Shown piece by piece: positions 17,234 to 25,019 of a DNA stretch of 64,000 nt. The stretch's first letter is position 1, and the number at the start of each line of letters is the position of its first letter. The notes beneath the pieces were generated by a model that was given only the letters and a program-made list of their open reading frames with translations, was not told the origin of the DNA and ran no database searches. This DNA comes from Pseudomonas faucium (GTDB taxonomy: Bacteria > Pseudomonadota > Gammaproteobacteria > Pseudomonadales > Pseudomonadaceae), in contig NZ_BQIP01000023.1 in assembly GCF_021602585.1 (NCBI RefSeq), positions 1 to 64,000 on the forward strand, in the 5' to 3' direction. The position numbers were made by a program, and so were the translations under genes.

Positions 17234-17334
17234 TCCCTTGTGAGGCAGGTACGCTTGGCCGACTATCCGCGCCCGGCAACACCCTTTTTTCCAGGGCAGC
17301 GGCCCACCGCGCTCTAGACCATCCGGAGGACAAC

Positions 17335-18741
17335 ATGTCGAAGTCGGTTCAACTCATCAAAGATCATGACGTCAAGTGGATTGATCTGCGTTTCACGGAC
17401 ACCAAAGGCATTCAGCATCACGTGACCATGCCAGCGCGTGATGGCCTGGACGAAGACTTCTTCGAAGTCGGCAAGATGTTCGACGGCTCCTCCATCGCCG
17501 GCTGGAAAGGCATCGAAGCCTCCGACATGATCCTGATGCCGGTCGACGACACCGCCGTGCTGGACCCGTTCACCGAAGAGCCGACCCTGATCATCACCTG
17601 CGACATCGTCGACCCGTCGAGCATGCAGGGCTACGATCGCGACCCGCGCGGCATCGCCAAGCGCGCCGAGGAATACCTCAAGAGCACCGGCATCGGTGAC
17701 ACCGTGTTCGCCGGCCCAGAGCCTGAGTTCTTCATCTTCGACGAAGTGAAGTTCCAGTCCGACATCTCCGGCTCGATGTTCAAGATCTTCTCCGAGCAAG
17801 GCTCGTGGATGACCGGCGCTGACGTGGAAGGCGGCAACAAAGGCCACCGTCCAGGCGTGAAAGGCGGCTACTTCCCGGTTCCGCCGTTCGACCACGACCA
17901 CGAAATCCGTACTGCCATGTGCAACGCACTGGAAGAAATGGGCCAGGTCGTCGAAGTTCACCACCACGAAGTGGCAACTGCCGGCCAGAACGAAATCGGC
18001 GTCAAGTTCAACACCCTGGTGAAGAAGGCTGACGAAGTACAGGCCCTGAAATACGTCGTGCACAACGTTGCCGACGCCTACGGCCGCACTGCTACCTTCA
18101 TGCCGAAACCGCTGTACGGCGACAACGGCTCCGGCATGCACGTGCACATGTCGATCTGGAAAGACGGCAAGAACACCTTCTCGGGTGAAGGCTATGCCGG
18201 CCTGTCCGACACCGCCCTGTACTTCATCGGCGGCATCATCAAGCACGGCAAGGCCCTGAACGGCTTCACCAACCCGTCGACCAACTCCTACAAGCGTCTG
18301 GTCCCAGGTTTCGAAGCGCCGGTAATGCTGGCCTACTCGGCTCGCAACCGTTCCGCCTCGATCCGCATTCCTTACGTCGGCAGCCCGAAAGCCCGCCGTA
18401 TCGAAGCGCGCTTCCCGGACCCATCGGCCAACCCGTACCTGGCCTTCGCAGCCCTGCTGATGGCTGGCCTGGACGGCATCCAGAACAAGATCCACCCAGG
18501 CGATGCGGCCGACAAGAACCTGTATGACCTGCCGCCTGAAGAGGCCAAGGACATCCCGCAGGTTTGCGGCAGCCTGAAAGAAGCCCTGGAAGAGCTGGAC
18601 AAAGGCCGTGCGTTCCTGACCAAGGGCGGCGTGTTCTCCGATGACTTCATCGATGCCTTCATCGAGCTGAAGTCGGAAGAAGAAATCAAGGTCCGCACCT
18701 TCGTGCACCCGCTGGAATACGAGCTGTACTACAGCTGCTGA
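17335..18741 (+). CDS. glnA: type I glutamine synthetase
   Basis: A 468-residue GSI-beta enzyme that makes glutamine from glutamate, ammonia and ATP. Active-site blocks visible are [37 protein letters not shown], and [11 protein letters not shown]. The tyrosine in NLYDLPPEE (near residue 397) is the adenylylation site, so GlnE control is expected. A GGAGGA ribosome site precedes the ATG. It is driven by the sigma-54 promoter at 17219-17233 and closed by a terminator. ntrB and ntrC follow after the chorismate mutase gene. Confidence 0.98.
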   Translation: MSKSVQLIKDHDVKWIDLRFTDTKGIQHHVTMPARDGLDEDFFEVGKMFDGSSIAGWKGIEASDMILMPVDDTAVLDPFTEEPTLIITCDIVDPSSMQGYDRDPRGIAKRAEEYLKSTGIGDTVFAGPEPEFFIFDEVKFQSDISGSMFKIFSEQGSWMTGADVEGGNKGHRPGVKGGYFPVPPFDHDHEIRTAMCNALEEMGQVVEVHHHEVATAGQNEIGVKFNTLVKKADEVQALKYVVHNVADAYGRTATFMPKPLYGDNGSGMHVHMSIWKDGKNTFSGEGYAGLSDTALYFIGGIIKHGKALNGFTNPSTNSYKRLVPGFEAPVMLAYSARNRSASIRIPYVGSPKARRIEARFPDPSANPYLAFAALLMAGLDGIQNKIHPGDAADKNLYDLPPEEAKDIPQVCGSLKEALEELDKGRAFLTKGGVFSDDFIDAFIELKSEEEIKVRTFVHPLEYELYYSC

Positions 18742-18776
18742 TGTAATCGGCGCCTGGCGCTGATCAACGTCACTGG

Positions 18777-18806
18777 AAACGGCCTCCTTCGGGAGGCCGT
18801 TTCTGT
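18777..18806 (+). terminator. glnA terminator
   Basis: AAACGGCCTCC-TTCG-GGAGGCCGTTT forms an 11-base perfect stem capped by a TTCG tetraloop, followed by a T-rich stretch. It lies 35 bases after the glnA stop and should largely separate glnA from the downstream genes. Confidence 0.95.
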
Positions 18807-18895
18807 TTCTGCCTTCTGCAACTTCGGAAGCTTCCTACCCCAAGAAATACGCCCACTTCTCCACACTCGACGCTTTACCCAACCGGAGAATTGCC

Positions 18896-19435
18896 ATGCG
18901 CCCCCTGCCCCTCATCACCCTTGCCTTGAGTCTTGCCGGCTGCACCACTGCCTCGGCAGGCAGCCTCGCCCTCACCCCCTTGCTCGACGCCATCGAACAG
19001 CGCTTGAGCCTGGCCAACGCCGTTGCCCTGCACAAGTGGGACCAGGGCCAACCGGTGCAGGCCACCGAGCGCGAACAGCAGGTGCTGGCGCAGGTAAACG
19101 CGACCGCCCCCGCTTATGGCCTGGCCCCGCAACGTGCCGAAGCGTTTTTCGCCGACCAGATGGAGGCCAACAAGCTGGTGCAATACAGCCTGCTGTCCCG
19201 CTGGCACCTGCAGGGCGCGGCGCCCGACACGCCACGCCAGGACCTGCAGCAGCAGATCCGCCCGCAACTCGACGCGCTGCAAGCAACGCTGCTCGGCCAA
19301 CTGGCCGCGTTCGAGCAGCAAAAGCCAGCCGCGTGCGCTGCGGACCTCGCCGAAGCGCTGGCCAGCCGCCCGGCAGACAGCCTGACCCGCACGGCCCTGG
19401 TCCGCGCCACCGGCCAACTGTGCGATAAACCCTGA
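18896..19435 (+). CDS. exported AroQ-gamma chorismate mutase
   Basis: A 179-residue secreted chorismate mutase (chorismate to prephenate) of the AroQ-gamma type. The mature helical domain (from about residue 22) carries LLDAIEQRLSLANAVALHKW and FFADQMEANKLVQ, which hold the expected Arg, Lys and Glu/Gln active-site residues. Two later cysteines (AACAAD, QLCDKP) can form the usual disulfide. The N-terminus is unusual: ALSLAGC at residues 10-16 forms a lipobox, so the protein may be a lipoprotein rather than free in the periplasm. It sits between glnA and ntrB, with its own GGAGA ribosome site and a terminator after it. Confidence 0.9.
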   Translation: MRPLPLITLALSLAGCTTASAGSLALTPLLDAIEQRLSLANAVALHKWDQGQPVQATEREQQVLAQVNATAPAYGLAPQRAEAFFADQMEANKLVQYSLLSRWHLQGAAPDTPRQDLQQQIRPQLDALQATLLGQLAAFEQQKPAACAADLAEALASRPADSLTRTALVRATGQLCDKP

Positions 19436-19454
19436 TAGCTCTATGCTCTATATT

Positions 19455-19482
19455 GGTGCGCCCATTGGCGGGCGCGCCTTTT
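19455..19482 (+). terminator. terminator after the chorismate mutase gene
   Basis: GGTGCGCCC-ATTGGC-GGGCGCGCC forms a nine-pair stem (one G-U pair), followed by TTTT, starting 20 bases after the stop codon. The ntrBC leader (about 185 bases, GC-poor in places) follows. Confidence 0.8.
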
Positions 19483-19667
19483 ACTCACCCCAAAATGGGT
19501 CACAAAAAACGTTAAACCAGGGCATTCTGGTCCGAATTCGCGCAATTCCAGGCCTTTTTCGGCTTATTCCGCTTCTTTTCGGAGCCTTGGTTTGTTTCTT
19601 GCATTTTCCTCGCATCAGCGGATCCATAGCGCGCCCGCCAAGCGCCAAAAGAGGTCAACGACGCCTT

Positions 19668-20753
19668 ATGACCATCAGCGATGCACAGCACCGTCTGCTT
19701 CTGGACAACCTGACCACCGCCACGCTTCTGCTCAACGCCGAACTGCGCCTGGAATACATGAACCCGGCCGCCGAAATGCTCCTGGCAGTCAGCGGCCAGC
19801 GCAGCCACGGGCAGTTCATCAGCGAGCTGTTCACCGAGTCGACCGAGGCGCTCAACTCCTTGCGCCAGGCGGTCGAGCAGGCGCACCCGTTCACCAAGCG
19901 TGAAGCGCAGCTGACCTCGCTGACCGGGCAGACCATCACCGTCGACTACGCCGTGACGCCGATCCTGCACCAGGGCAACACCCTGCTGCTGCTGGAGGTG
20001 CACCCCCGCGACCGGCTGCTGCGCATCACCAAGGAAGAGGCCCAGCTCAGCAAGCAGGAAACCACCAAGATGCTGGTGCGTGGCCTGGCCCACGAAATCA
20101 AGAACCCGCTGGGCGGCATCCGCGGTGCCGCGCAGTTGTTGGCCCGCGAGCTTCCCGAAGAAGGGCTGCGCGACTACACCAACGTGATCATCGAGGAAGC
20201 CGACCGCCTGCGTAACCTGGTCGACCGCATGCTTGGCTCGAACAAGCTGCCTTCGCTGTCGATGACCAACATCCACGAGGTGCTCGAGCGCGTCTGCAGC
20301 CTGGTCGAGGCCGAGAGCCAGGGCTGCATCACCTTGGTGCGCGACTACGACCCCAGCCTGCCCGACGTGCTGGTCGACCGCGAACAGATGATCCAGGCCG
20401 TGCTGAACATCGTGCGCAATGCCATGCAGGCCATCAGCTCGCAGAACGAACTGCGCCTGGGCCGCATCACCCTGCGCAGCCGCGCGGTGCGCCAGTTCAC
20501 CATCGGCCATGTGCGCCATCGCCTGGTGGCGCGGGTCGAGATCATCGACAACGGCCCGGGCATCCCGGCGGAACTGCAGGACACCCTCTTCTATCCCATG
20601 GTCAGCGGCCGCCCCGACGGTACCGGGCTGGGCCTGGCCATTACCCAGAACATCATCAGCCAGCACCAGGGCCTGATCGAATGTGAAAGCCACGCGGGCC
20701 ACACCGCCTTCTCGATCTTCCTGCCCCTGGAACAAGGAGCCACCGCCTCATGA
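19668..20753 (+). CDS. ntrB: nitrogen sensor histidine kinase/phosphatase NtrB
   Basis: A 361-residue cytosolic sensor kinase that phosphorylates or dephosphorylates NtrC according to PII status. It has an N-terminal PAS domain (about 8-115), a dimerisation/phosphoacceptor helix with H142 in GLAHEIKNPLGG, and a HATPase domain with the N box (IVRNAMQAIS) and G boxes (DNGPGIPAE, GTGLGLAI). The start (MTISDAQ) was chosen over upstream in-frame codons because PAS similarity begins there. Its TGA overlaps the ntrC ATG by four bases. Confidence 0.96.
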   Translation: MTISDAQHRLLLDNLTTATLLLNAELRLEYMNPAAEMLLAVSGQRSHGQFISELFTESTEALNSLRQAVEQAHPFTKREAQLTSLTGQTITVDYAVTPILHQGNTLLLLEVHPRDRLLRITKEEAQLSKQETTKMLVRGLAHEIKNPLGGIRGAAQLLARELPEEGLRDYTNVIIEEADRLRNLVDRMLGSNKLPSLSMTNIHEVLERVCSLVEAESQGCITLVRDYDPSLPDVLVDREQMIQAVLNIVRNAMQAISSQNELRLGRITLRSRAVRQFTIGHVRHRLVARVEIIDNGPGIPAELQDTLFYPMVSGRPDGTGLGLAITQNIISQHQGLIECESHAGHTAFSIFLPLEQGATAS

Positions 20754-22186
20754 GCCGAAGTGAAACCGTATGGATCGTCGATGATGATCGCTCCATCCGC
20801 TGGGTACTGGAAAAAGCCCTGCAACAAGAAGGCATGACCACCCAGAGCTTCGACAGCGCCGATGGCGTGATGGGCCGCCTGGCCCGGCAGCAGCCGGACG
20901 TGATCATTTCCGACATCCGCATGCCGGGCGCCAGCGGCCTCGACCTGCTGGCGCAGATCCGCGAGCAGCACCCGCGCCTGCCGGTCATCATCATGACCGC
21001 CCATTCCGACCTGGACAGCGCCGTGGCCTCCTACCAGGGCGGCGCCTTCGAATACCTGCCCAAGCCGTTCGACGTCGACGAAGCGGTGTCGCTGGTCAAG
21101 CGGGCCAACCAGCATGCCCAGGAACAGCAGGGCCTCGACGCCCCCCAGGCACTGGCGCGCACGCCTGAGATCATTGGCGAAGCGCCGGCGATGCAGGAAG
21201 TGTTTCGGGCCATTGGCCGGCTCAGCCACTCCAATATCACCGTGCTGATCAACGGCGAATCCGGCACCGGCAAGGAGCTGGTGGCCCATGCCCTGCACCG
21301 CCACAGCCCGCGCGCGGCCTCGCCGTTCATCGCCCTGAACATGGCGGCGATCCCCAAGGACCTGATGGAGTCGGAGCTGTTCGGCCACGAGAAAGGCGCG
21401 TTCACCGGCGCCGCCAACCTGCGGCGCGGGCGCTTCGAACAGGCCGACGGCGGCACGTTGTTCCTCGACGAGATCGGCGACATGCCCGCCGACACCCAGA
21501 CCCGCCTGCTGCGGGTGCTGGCCGATGGCGAGTTCTACCGCGTCGGCGGCCACGTGCCGGTGAAGGTCGATGTGCGGATCATCGCGGCGACTCACCAGAA
21601 CCTCGAATCGCTGGTGCAGGCTGGCAAGTTCCGCGAAGACTTGTTCCACCGCTTGAACGTGATCCGCATCCACATCCCGCGCCTGGCAGACCGGCGCGAG
21701 GATATTCCGGCGCTGGCCCGGCACTTCCTGGGCCGCGCCGCCCAGGAGCTGGCCGTCGAGCCGAAGCTGCTGAAGCCGGAAACCGAAGAGTTCATCCGCA
21801 ACCTGCCTTGGCCAGGCAACGTGCGCCAGCTGGAGAACACCTGCCGCTGGATCACCGTGATGGCCTCCAGCCGCGAGGTGCTGGTCGGCGACCTGCCGCC
21901 CGAGCTGCTCAACCTGCCGCAGGATGCCGCGCCGGTGACCAACTGGGAGCAGGCGCTGCGCCAATGGGCCGACCAGGCACTGGCGCGCGGGCAGTCGAAC
22001 CTGCTCGACAGCGCCGTGCCCAGCTTCGAACGGATCATGATCGAGACCGCGCTCAAGCACACCGCCGGGCGCCGCCGCGATGCCGCAGTGCTGCTGGGGT
22101 GGGGGCGCAATACCTTGACCCGCAAGATCAAGGAGCTGGGGATGAATGTGGCGGGTGGCGATGAAGAGGACGGCGAGGAGCATTGA
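20750..22186 (+). CDS. ntrC: nitrogen regulation response regulator NtrC
   Basis: A 478-residue sigma-54 activator. It has a receiver domain with phospho-acceptor D55 ([10 protein letters not shown]), an AAA+ domain with Walker A GESGTGKE (169-176) and the sigma-54 contact loop GAFTGA (216-221), and a C-terminal Fis-type helix-turn-helix ([25 protein letters not shown]). It acts when phosphorylated by NtrB under nitrogen limitation. Likely targets in this window are glnA and the NrsZ-like RNA, both with sigma-54 promoters and tandem upstream sites. Translation is coupled to ntrB. Confidence 0.97.
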   Translation: MSRSETVWIVDDDRSIRWVLEKALQQEGMTTQSFDSADGVMGRLARQQPDVIISDIRMPGASGLDLLAQIREQHPRLPVIIMTAHSDLDSAVASYQGGAFEYLPKPFDVDEAVSLVKRANQHAQEQQGLDAPQALARTPEIIGEAPAMQEVFRAIGRLSHSNITVLINGESGTGKELVAHALHRHSPRAASPFIALNMAAIPKDLMESELFGHEKGAFTGAANLRRGRFEQADGGTLFLDEIGDMPADTQTRLLRVLADGEFYRVGGHVPVKVDVRIIAATHQNLESLVQAGKFREDLFHRLNVIRIHIPRLADRREDIPALARHFLGRAAQELAVEPKLLKPETEEFIRNLPWPGNVRQLENTCRWITVMASSREVLVGDLPPELLNLPQDAAPVTNWEQALRQWADQALARGQSNLLDSAVPSFERIMIETALKHTAGRRRDAAVLLGWGRNTLTRKIKELGMNVAGGDEEDGEEH

Positions 22187-22208
22187 TTGCTCATCAGCCG
22201 CTGATTTT

Positions 22209-22305
22209 GTGGGAGCCGGCTTGCCGGCGATGCGGGCGCCGCGGTGCATGGCACCGGCTTAGCCGGTGATCGCCGGCGAGCCGGCTCCCACAAGGGCCCC
22301 CGCCG
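22209..22305. repeat. REP pair, second arm altered
   Basis: The first arm is the standard GTGGGAGCCGGCTTGCCGGC. The second reads CGCCGGCGAGCCGGCTCCCA (A to G change in the loop). An extra GCACCGGC/GCCGGTGA step lies between them. The pair separates ntrC from the sRNA promoter region. Confidence 0.88.
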
Positions 22306-22314
22306 AAACAGTCC

Positions 22315-22351
22315 TGCACCGAACCTGTGCCTCCTGCACCGCCTTAAGGCA
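22315..22351 (+). promoter_or_regulatory. tandem NtrC-like sites upstream of the sRNA
   Basis: TGCACC-GAACC-TGTGCC (22315-22331) and TGCACC-GCCTT-AAGGCA (22335-22351) each keep the left half of the NtrC consensus exactly and have weaker right halves. They are 20 bases apart (two helical turns) and end about 64 bases before the -24 box. Confidence 0.65.
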
Positions 22352-22414
22352 CAAATCCCCTCGAATTCCGGCCAGATCCCCCTCAAAGCCCCATATCCAC
22401 GGGCTTTGCAAACC

Positions 22415-22430
22415 TGGCACGCCCCCTGCA
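22415..22430 (+). promoter_or_regulatory. sigma-54 promoter of the NrsZ-like RNA
   Basis: TGGCAC-GCCCC-CTGCA matches the -24/-12 consensus TGGCACG-N4-TTGCA with one mismatch and correct spacing. Transcription should start near 22441, at the head of the direct repeats. Confidence 0.75.
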
Positions 22431-22440
22431 ATAAACCAAA

Positions 22441-22570
22441 TCAAGACATCTCCCGTTTCGGGGGCCTCGGTACAGGCAGGCCGGGTGACCCCTCTTTTAT
22501 TCGCAGCACCGCCCGTTTTGGGGGACCTCGGTACAGGCAGGCCGGGACATCCCCTCTTTTATTCGTGCAG
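22441..22570 (+). ncRNA. nrsZ: NrsZ-like nitrogen-regulated small RNA
   Basis: Two direct repeats (22452-22503 and 22512-22565; start-to-start 60 bases) each contain CCCGTTT-C/T-GGGGG, then CCTCGGTACAGGCAGGCC, then CCCCTCTTTTATTCG. Each can fold into a stem-loop (outer GGGG/CCCC, inner GCCT/AGGC) ending in a U-rich tail. The locus lies directly after ntrC behind a sigma-54 promoter and NtrC-like sites. In P. aeruginosa the processed sRNA NrsZ is encoded at this place and depends on NtrBC and sigma-54. I assign it by position, promoter type and repeat design; I did not align it. Exact ends are estimates, and the 3' repeat overlaps the end of the opposing gene. Confidence 0.72.
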
Positions 22571-22996
22571 CCTTACCTGCACCCGCCAACGCCCAGCGCC
22601 TTCTGCACCGGCCCACTCGCCGTGCAGGGGGCGCGTGGCTACCAGGGTCAGCAACAAGCCCTCTTCAGTCTTCTGCAAACGCCACCCCACCGGCTTGCCC
22701 TGCAGGCTCAACTGCCCGCGCTGGGCCTTGCCCTGGGCCTCGAACAACAGCGCAACCGTGCCTTCCACGTGCTCACCGTGCAGCTTGGGTTCTTCGTTGA
22801 ACCACAGGTCGAGGCCATCCTGCACCACGTCCACCTGCTCCAGCACACGCTCGTCCGGGGTGGTCAGGCGGCCGATCATCAGCCCGACCATCAAGCCGAC
22901 GATCGCCAGAGACAGCAGCACACGCGGCAAGCCCTTCGATCGCAGGTCCGCTTCGGGGGTAGAATGCTCGCCATCTTCACGCTTGGAGCCGTGCAT
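22559..22996 (-). CDS. conserved single-helix membrane protein, function unknown
   Basis: A 145-residue protein with a charged cytoplasmic N-terminus of about 25 residues, one membrane helix (about 26-43, VLLSLAIVGLMVGLMIG), and a periplasmic domain of about 100 residues. I do not recognise a domain. A gene of this type sits between ntrC and trmL in other pseudomonads too. Its ATG (22994-22996) overlaps the ATG of divergent trmL (22995-22997), so the two start codons share two base pairs. Its TAA lies inside the second repeat of the NrsZ-like locus. A GAGGATG ribosome site is 9-16 bases upstream. Confidence 0.8.
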   Translation of the reverse strand: MHGSKREDGEHSTPEADLRSKGLPRVLLSLAIVGLMVGLMIGRLTTPDERVLEQVDVVQDGLDLWFNEEPKLHGEHVEGTVALLFEAQGKAQRGQLSLQGKPVGWRLQKTEEGLLLTLVATRPLHGEWAGAEGAGRWRVQVRLHE

Positions 22997-23456
22997 GTTT
23001 CACGTCATCCTCTTTCAACCAGAAATTCCGCCGAATACCGGCAACATCATCCGCCTGTGCGCCAACAGCGGTTGCGACCTGCACCTGATCGAACCGATCA
23101 GCTTCGAGCTGGACGACAAACGCCTGCGCCGGGCCGGGCTGGATTACCACGAGTATGCCACGCTCAAGCGCCACGAAAGCCTGGCCGCATGCCTGGAAAG
23201 CCTGGGCAATCCGCGGCTGTTCGCCTTCACCACCAAGGGCTCGCACCCGTTCCACGAAGTGGCCTACCAGCCAGGGGACGCGTTCCTGTTCGGGCCGGAA
23301 AGCCGAGGCCTGCCGGCCGAGGTGCTGGACAGCCTGCCGGCCGAACAGCGCCTGCGCCTGCCGATGCGGCCGGGGTGCCGCAGCCTGAACCTGTCCAACA
23401 CGGTGGCGGTGACGGTGTATGAGGCCTGGCGGCAGAACGGGTTTGCCGGGAGCTGA
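22995..23456 (+). CDS. trmL: tRNA (cytidine/uridine-2'-O)-methyltransferase TrmL
   Basis: A 153-residue SPOUT-class enzyme that 2'-O-methylates the wobble base (position 34) of tRNA-Leu isoacceptors. The knot motifs are PEIPPNTGNIIRLCAN near the N-terminus, LFGPESRGLP in the middle, and MRPGCRSLNLSNTVAVTVYE at the C-terminus. The start is fixed by the conserved MFHVILFQPEIPPN; longer in-frame starts run back through the opposing gene. A GGAG ribosome site precedes it. The start codon overlaps that of the divergent gene. Confidence 0.95.
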   Translation: MFHVILFQPEIPPNTGNIIRLCANSGCDLHLIEPISFELDDKRLRRAGLDYHEYATLKRHESLAACLESLGNPRLFAFTTKGSHPFHEVAYQPGDAFLFGPESRGLPAEVLDSLPAEQRLRLPMRPGCRSLNLSNTVAVTVYEAWRQNGFAGS

Positions 23457-23470
23457 TCCTTTGCCTGCTC

Positions 23471-23566
23471 AGGCCCTATCGCCGGCAAGCCGGCTCCCAC
23501 AGGGATCGCAGCCCACCTAAGGCCTGTACATCACTTATGGGAGCCGGCTTGCCGGCGATGAGGCCG
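23471..23566. repeat. REP pair, inverted
   Basis: Facing standard REP copies (CCTATCGCCGGCAAGCCGGC and complement) about 40 bases apart, between the convergent trmL and secB genes and next to their shared terminator. Confidence 0.9.
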
Positions 23567-23577
23567 GTACAGGCAAC

Positions 23578-23605
23578 AAAAAAGCGCCCCGAGAGGCGCT
23601 TTTTT
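23578..23605. terminator. bidirectional terminator between trmL and secB
   Basis: AAAAAAGCGCC-CCGAGA-GGCGCTTTTTT has a short GC stem flanked by A and T runs that extend it, usable in both directions. It ends 13 bases before the secB stop codon. Confidence 0.9.
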
Positions 23606-23618
23606 GATACCGGCAGAA

Positions 23619-24104
23619 TTACTGCACGGTCGGCACTTCGCCGGCTTCCTGCATGCGCTGCATTTCTTGCGCGTACAGGGCGTCGAAGTTCACCGGCGAA
23701 AGCATCAGGGCCGGGAACGAACCACGGGTCACCAGGCTGTCCAGGGTCTCGCGGGCATACGGGAACAGGATGTTCGGGCAGAACGCGCCGAGGGTGTGGC
23801 TCATCGACGAGGCGTCGAGGTTCTTGATCAGGAAGATACCGGCCTGCTGGACTTCGGCAATGAAGGCCACTTCGTCACCATTCTTGACGGTCACCGACAG
23901 GGTCAGCACCACCTCGTGGAAGTCGCCTTCCAGGGCCTTCTGCTTGGTGTTCAGGTCCAGGGCGACGCTCGGCTCCCACTGCTGACGGAAGATCTGCGGG
24001 CTTTTCGGCGCCTCGAACGACAGGTCGCGCACATAGATGCGCTGCATGGAGAACTGAGGGCTGGTGTCTTCGGCGGCTGCGCCGTTGGTCTGTTGGTCAG
24101 TCAT
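23619..24104 (-). CDS. secB: protein-export chaperone SecB
   Basis: A 161-residue SecB that keeps precursor proteins unfolded and hands them to SecA. Family marks include [19 protein letters not shown] near the start and [24 protein letters not shown] toward the end. Length is typical. It is last in the operon rhodanese-grxC-secB, with 39 bases between grxC and secB, the order known from other gamma-proteobacteria. The terminator after it is shared with trmL. Confidence 0.97.
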   Translation of the reverse strand: MTDQQTNGAAAEDTSPQFSMQRIYVRDLSFEAPKSPQIFRQQWEPSVALDLNTKQKALEGDFHEVVLTLSVTVKNGDEVAFIAEVQQAGIFLIKNLDASSMSHTLGAFCPNILFPYARETLDSLVTRGSFPALMLSPVNFDALYAQEMQRMQEAGEVPTVQ

Positions 24105-24143
24105 GGCAGGTCCTTATCCTAATGTTTTTGAATGCAGTGCAAA

Positions 24144-24398
24144 TCAGGCCGCCAGCAGCGCGTCGAGCTTGCCGGCGCGCTCCAGGGCATAGAGGTCATC
24201 GCAGCCTCCAACGTGGGTCGTGCCGATCCAGATCTGCGGCACCGAAGTACGGCCGGCTTTCTGGCTCATCTCGGCACGCAGCTGCGGCTTGCCGTCGACC
24301 TTAATTTCCTCGAAGGCCACGCCCTTGCTCTGCAGCAGGTGCTTGGCGCGCATGCAGTAGGGGCAATAGTCGCTGGAGTAGACGATGACGGGCTTCAT
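24144..24398 (-). CDS. grxC: glutaredoxin 3
   Basis: An 84-residue glutaredoxin with the dithiol active site CPYC at residues 12-15 and the glutathione-binding TSVPQIWIG and GCDDLYALE segments. It reduces disulfides with glutathione. It sits one base after the rhodanese-like gene stop (24400) and before secB, so the three form one operon. Length is normal. Confidence 0.96.
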   Translation of the reverse strand: MKPVIVYSSDYCPYCMRAKHLLQSKGVAFEEIKVDGKPQLRAEMSQKAGRTSVPQIWIGTTHVGGCDDLYALERAGKLDALLAA

Positions 24399-24399
24399 A

Positions 24400-24813
24400 T
24401 CACTTCACCAGGGGCAGGTTATCGGCTTTCCAGCTGGAAACGCCACCGCTGAGCTTGGCGGCGGTGTAACCGGCTTTGAGCAGGTCGCGGCACACCATGC
24501 CGGACTGCTGGCCCATCGCGTCGACGACGATCAGGGTCTTTTCCTTGTGCTTTTCCAGTTCGGCCATGCGGTTGGCCATTTTGTCCTGCGGGATGTTCAC
24601 CGCACCGACGATGTGGCCAGCGGAGTAATCCTTGGACGGGCGGATATCGATGACCAGGGCCTTGTCGGCGTTGACCAGCGCAGTCAGTTGGCCATTGCTC
24701 AGGCTCTGGCCGCCGCGGCGGATTTCGTTGACCAGCAGGGCAACCAGCAATACGACGAAAATCGCAACCAGGATGTAGTGATCTGTCGCGAATTGAATCA
24801 GGTGAGCAACCAT
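24400..24813 (-). CDS. membrane-anchored rhodanese-like protein
   Basis: A 137-residue protein with an N-terminal membrane helix (about 13-30, YILVAIFVVLLVALLV) and a cytoplasmic rhodanese fold (about 40-135). The active-site loop reads VVDAMGQQSGMVC, so the position normally held by the catalytic cysteine carries alanine; the only cysteine is a few residues later, outside the loop. It may bind rather than transfer sulfur, or be inactive. The ATG at 24813 was chosen because the helix follows it directly; an upstream ATG at 24855 adds 14 residues. It heads the operon with grxC and secB, like E. coli yibN. Confidence 0.88.
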   Translation of the reverse strand: MVAHLIQFATDHYILVAIFVVLLVALLVNEIRRGGQSLSNGQLTALVNADKALVIDIRPSKDYSAGHIVGAVNIPQDKMANRMAELEKHKEKTLIVVDAMGQQSGMVCRDLLKAGYTAAKLSGGVSSWKADNLPLVK

Positions 24814-25019
24814 CAGCGGTGTTCCAGGCGATTGAAAATGCCGGCCAGTATACACAGCCCCCCATGACCACCAAAGCCCGTCAGGCCGGCCACAAAGGTG
24901 CCTTCATGTTGCGCCGCTGGCCACGCTGGTCAGCGAACAGGACGATTATTCGCCGCAGGTGGCGTATTTGCCCTAAAATGCGTGTCTTTATCATCTTTGA
25001 ACAACCGTGAGTTTGATTG

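Larger units (their letters stand above)
16860..17334. other. thiI/glnA divergent intergenic region
   Basis: These 475 bases contain the thiI leader, a REP pair (16973-17070), two NtrC-like sites (17098-17145), a sigma-54 promoter (17219-17233), and a glnA leader of about 90 bases with a GGAGGA ribosome site at 17325-17330. No gene is evident. Confidence 0.8.
22187..22558. other. ntrC 3' region with REP and sRNA locus
   Basis: The 372 bases hold a weak hairpin after ntrC (22193-22207), a REP pair (22209-22305), NtrC-like sites, a sigma-54 promoter and the repeat-built RNA locus described separately. No protein-coding frame here has credible support. Confidence 0.8.

Noticed and set aside
22452-22565. 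A CRISPR-like array
   Set aside because: There are only two units, of ~52 bases with an eight-base gap, no spacer-length intervals and no cas genes; the sRNA reading explains them better.
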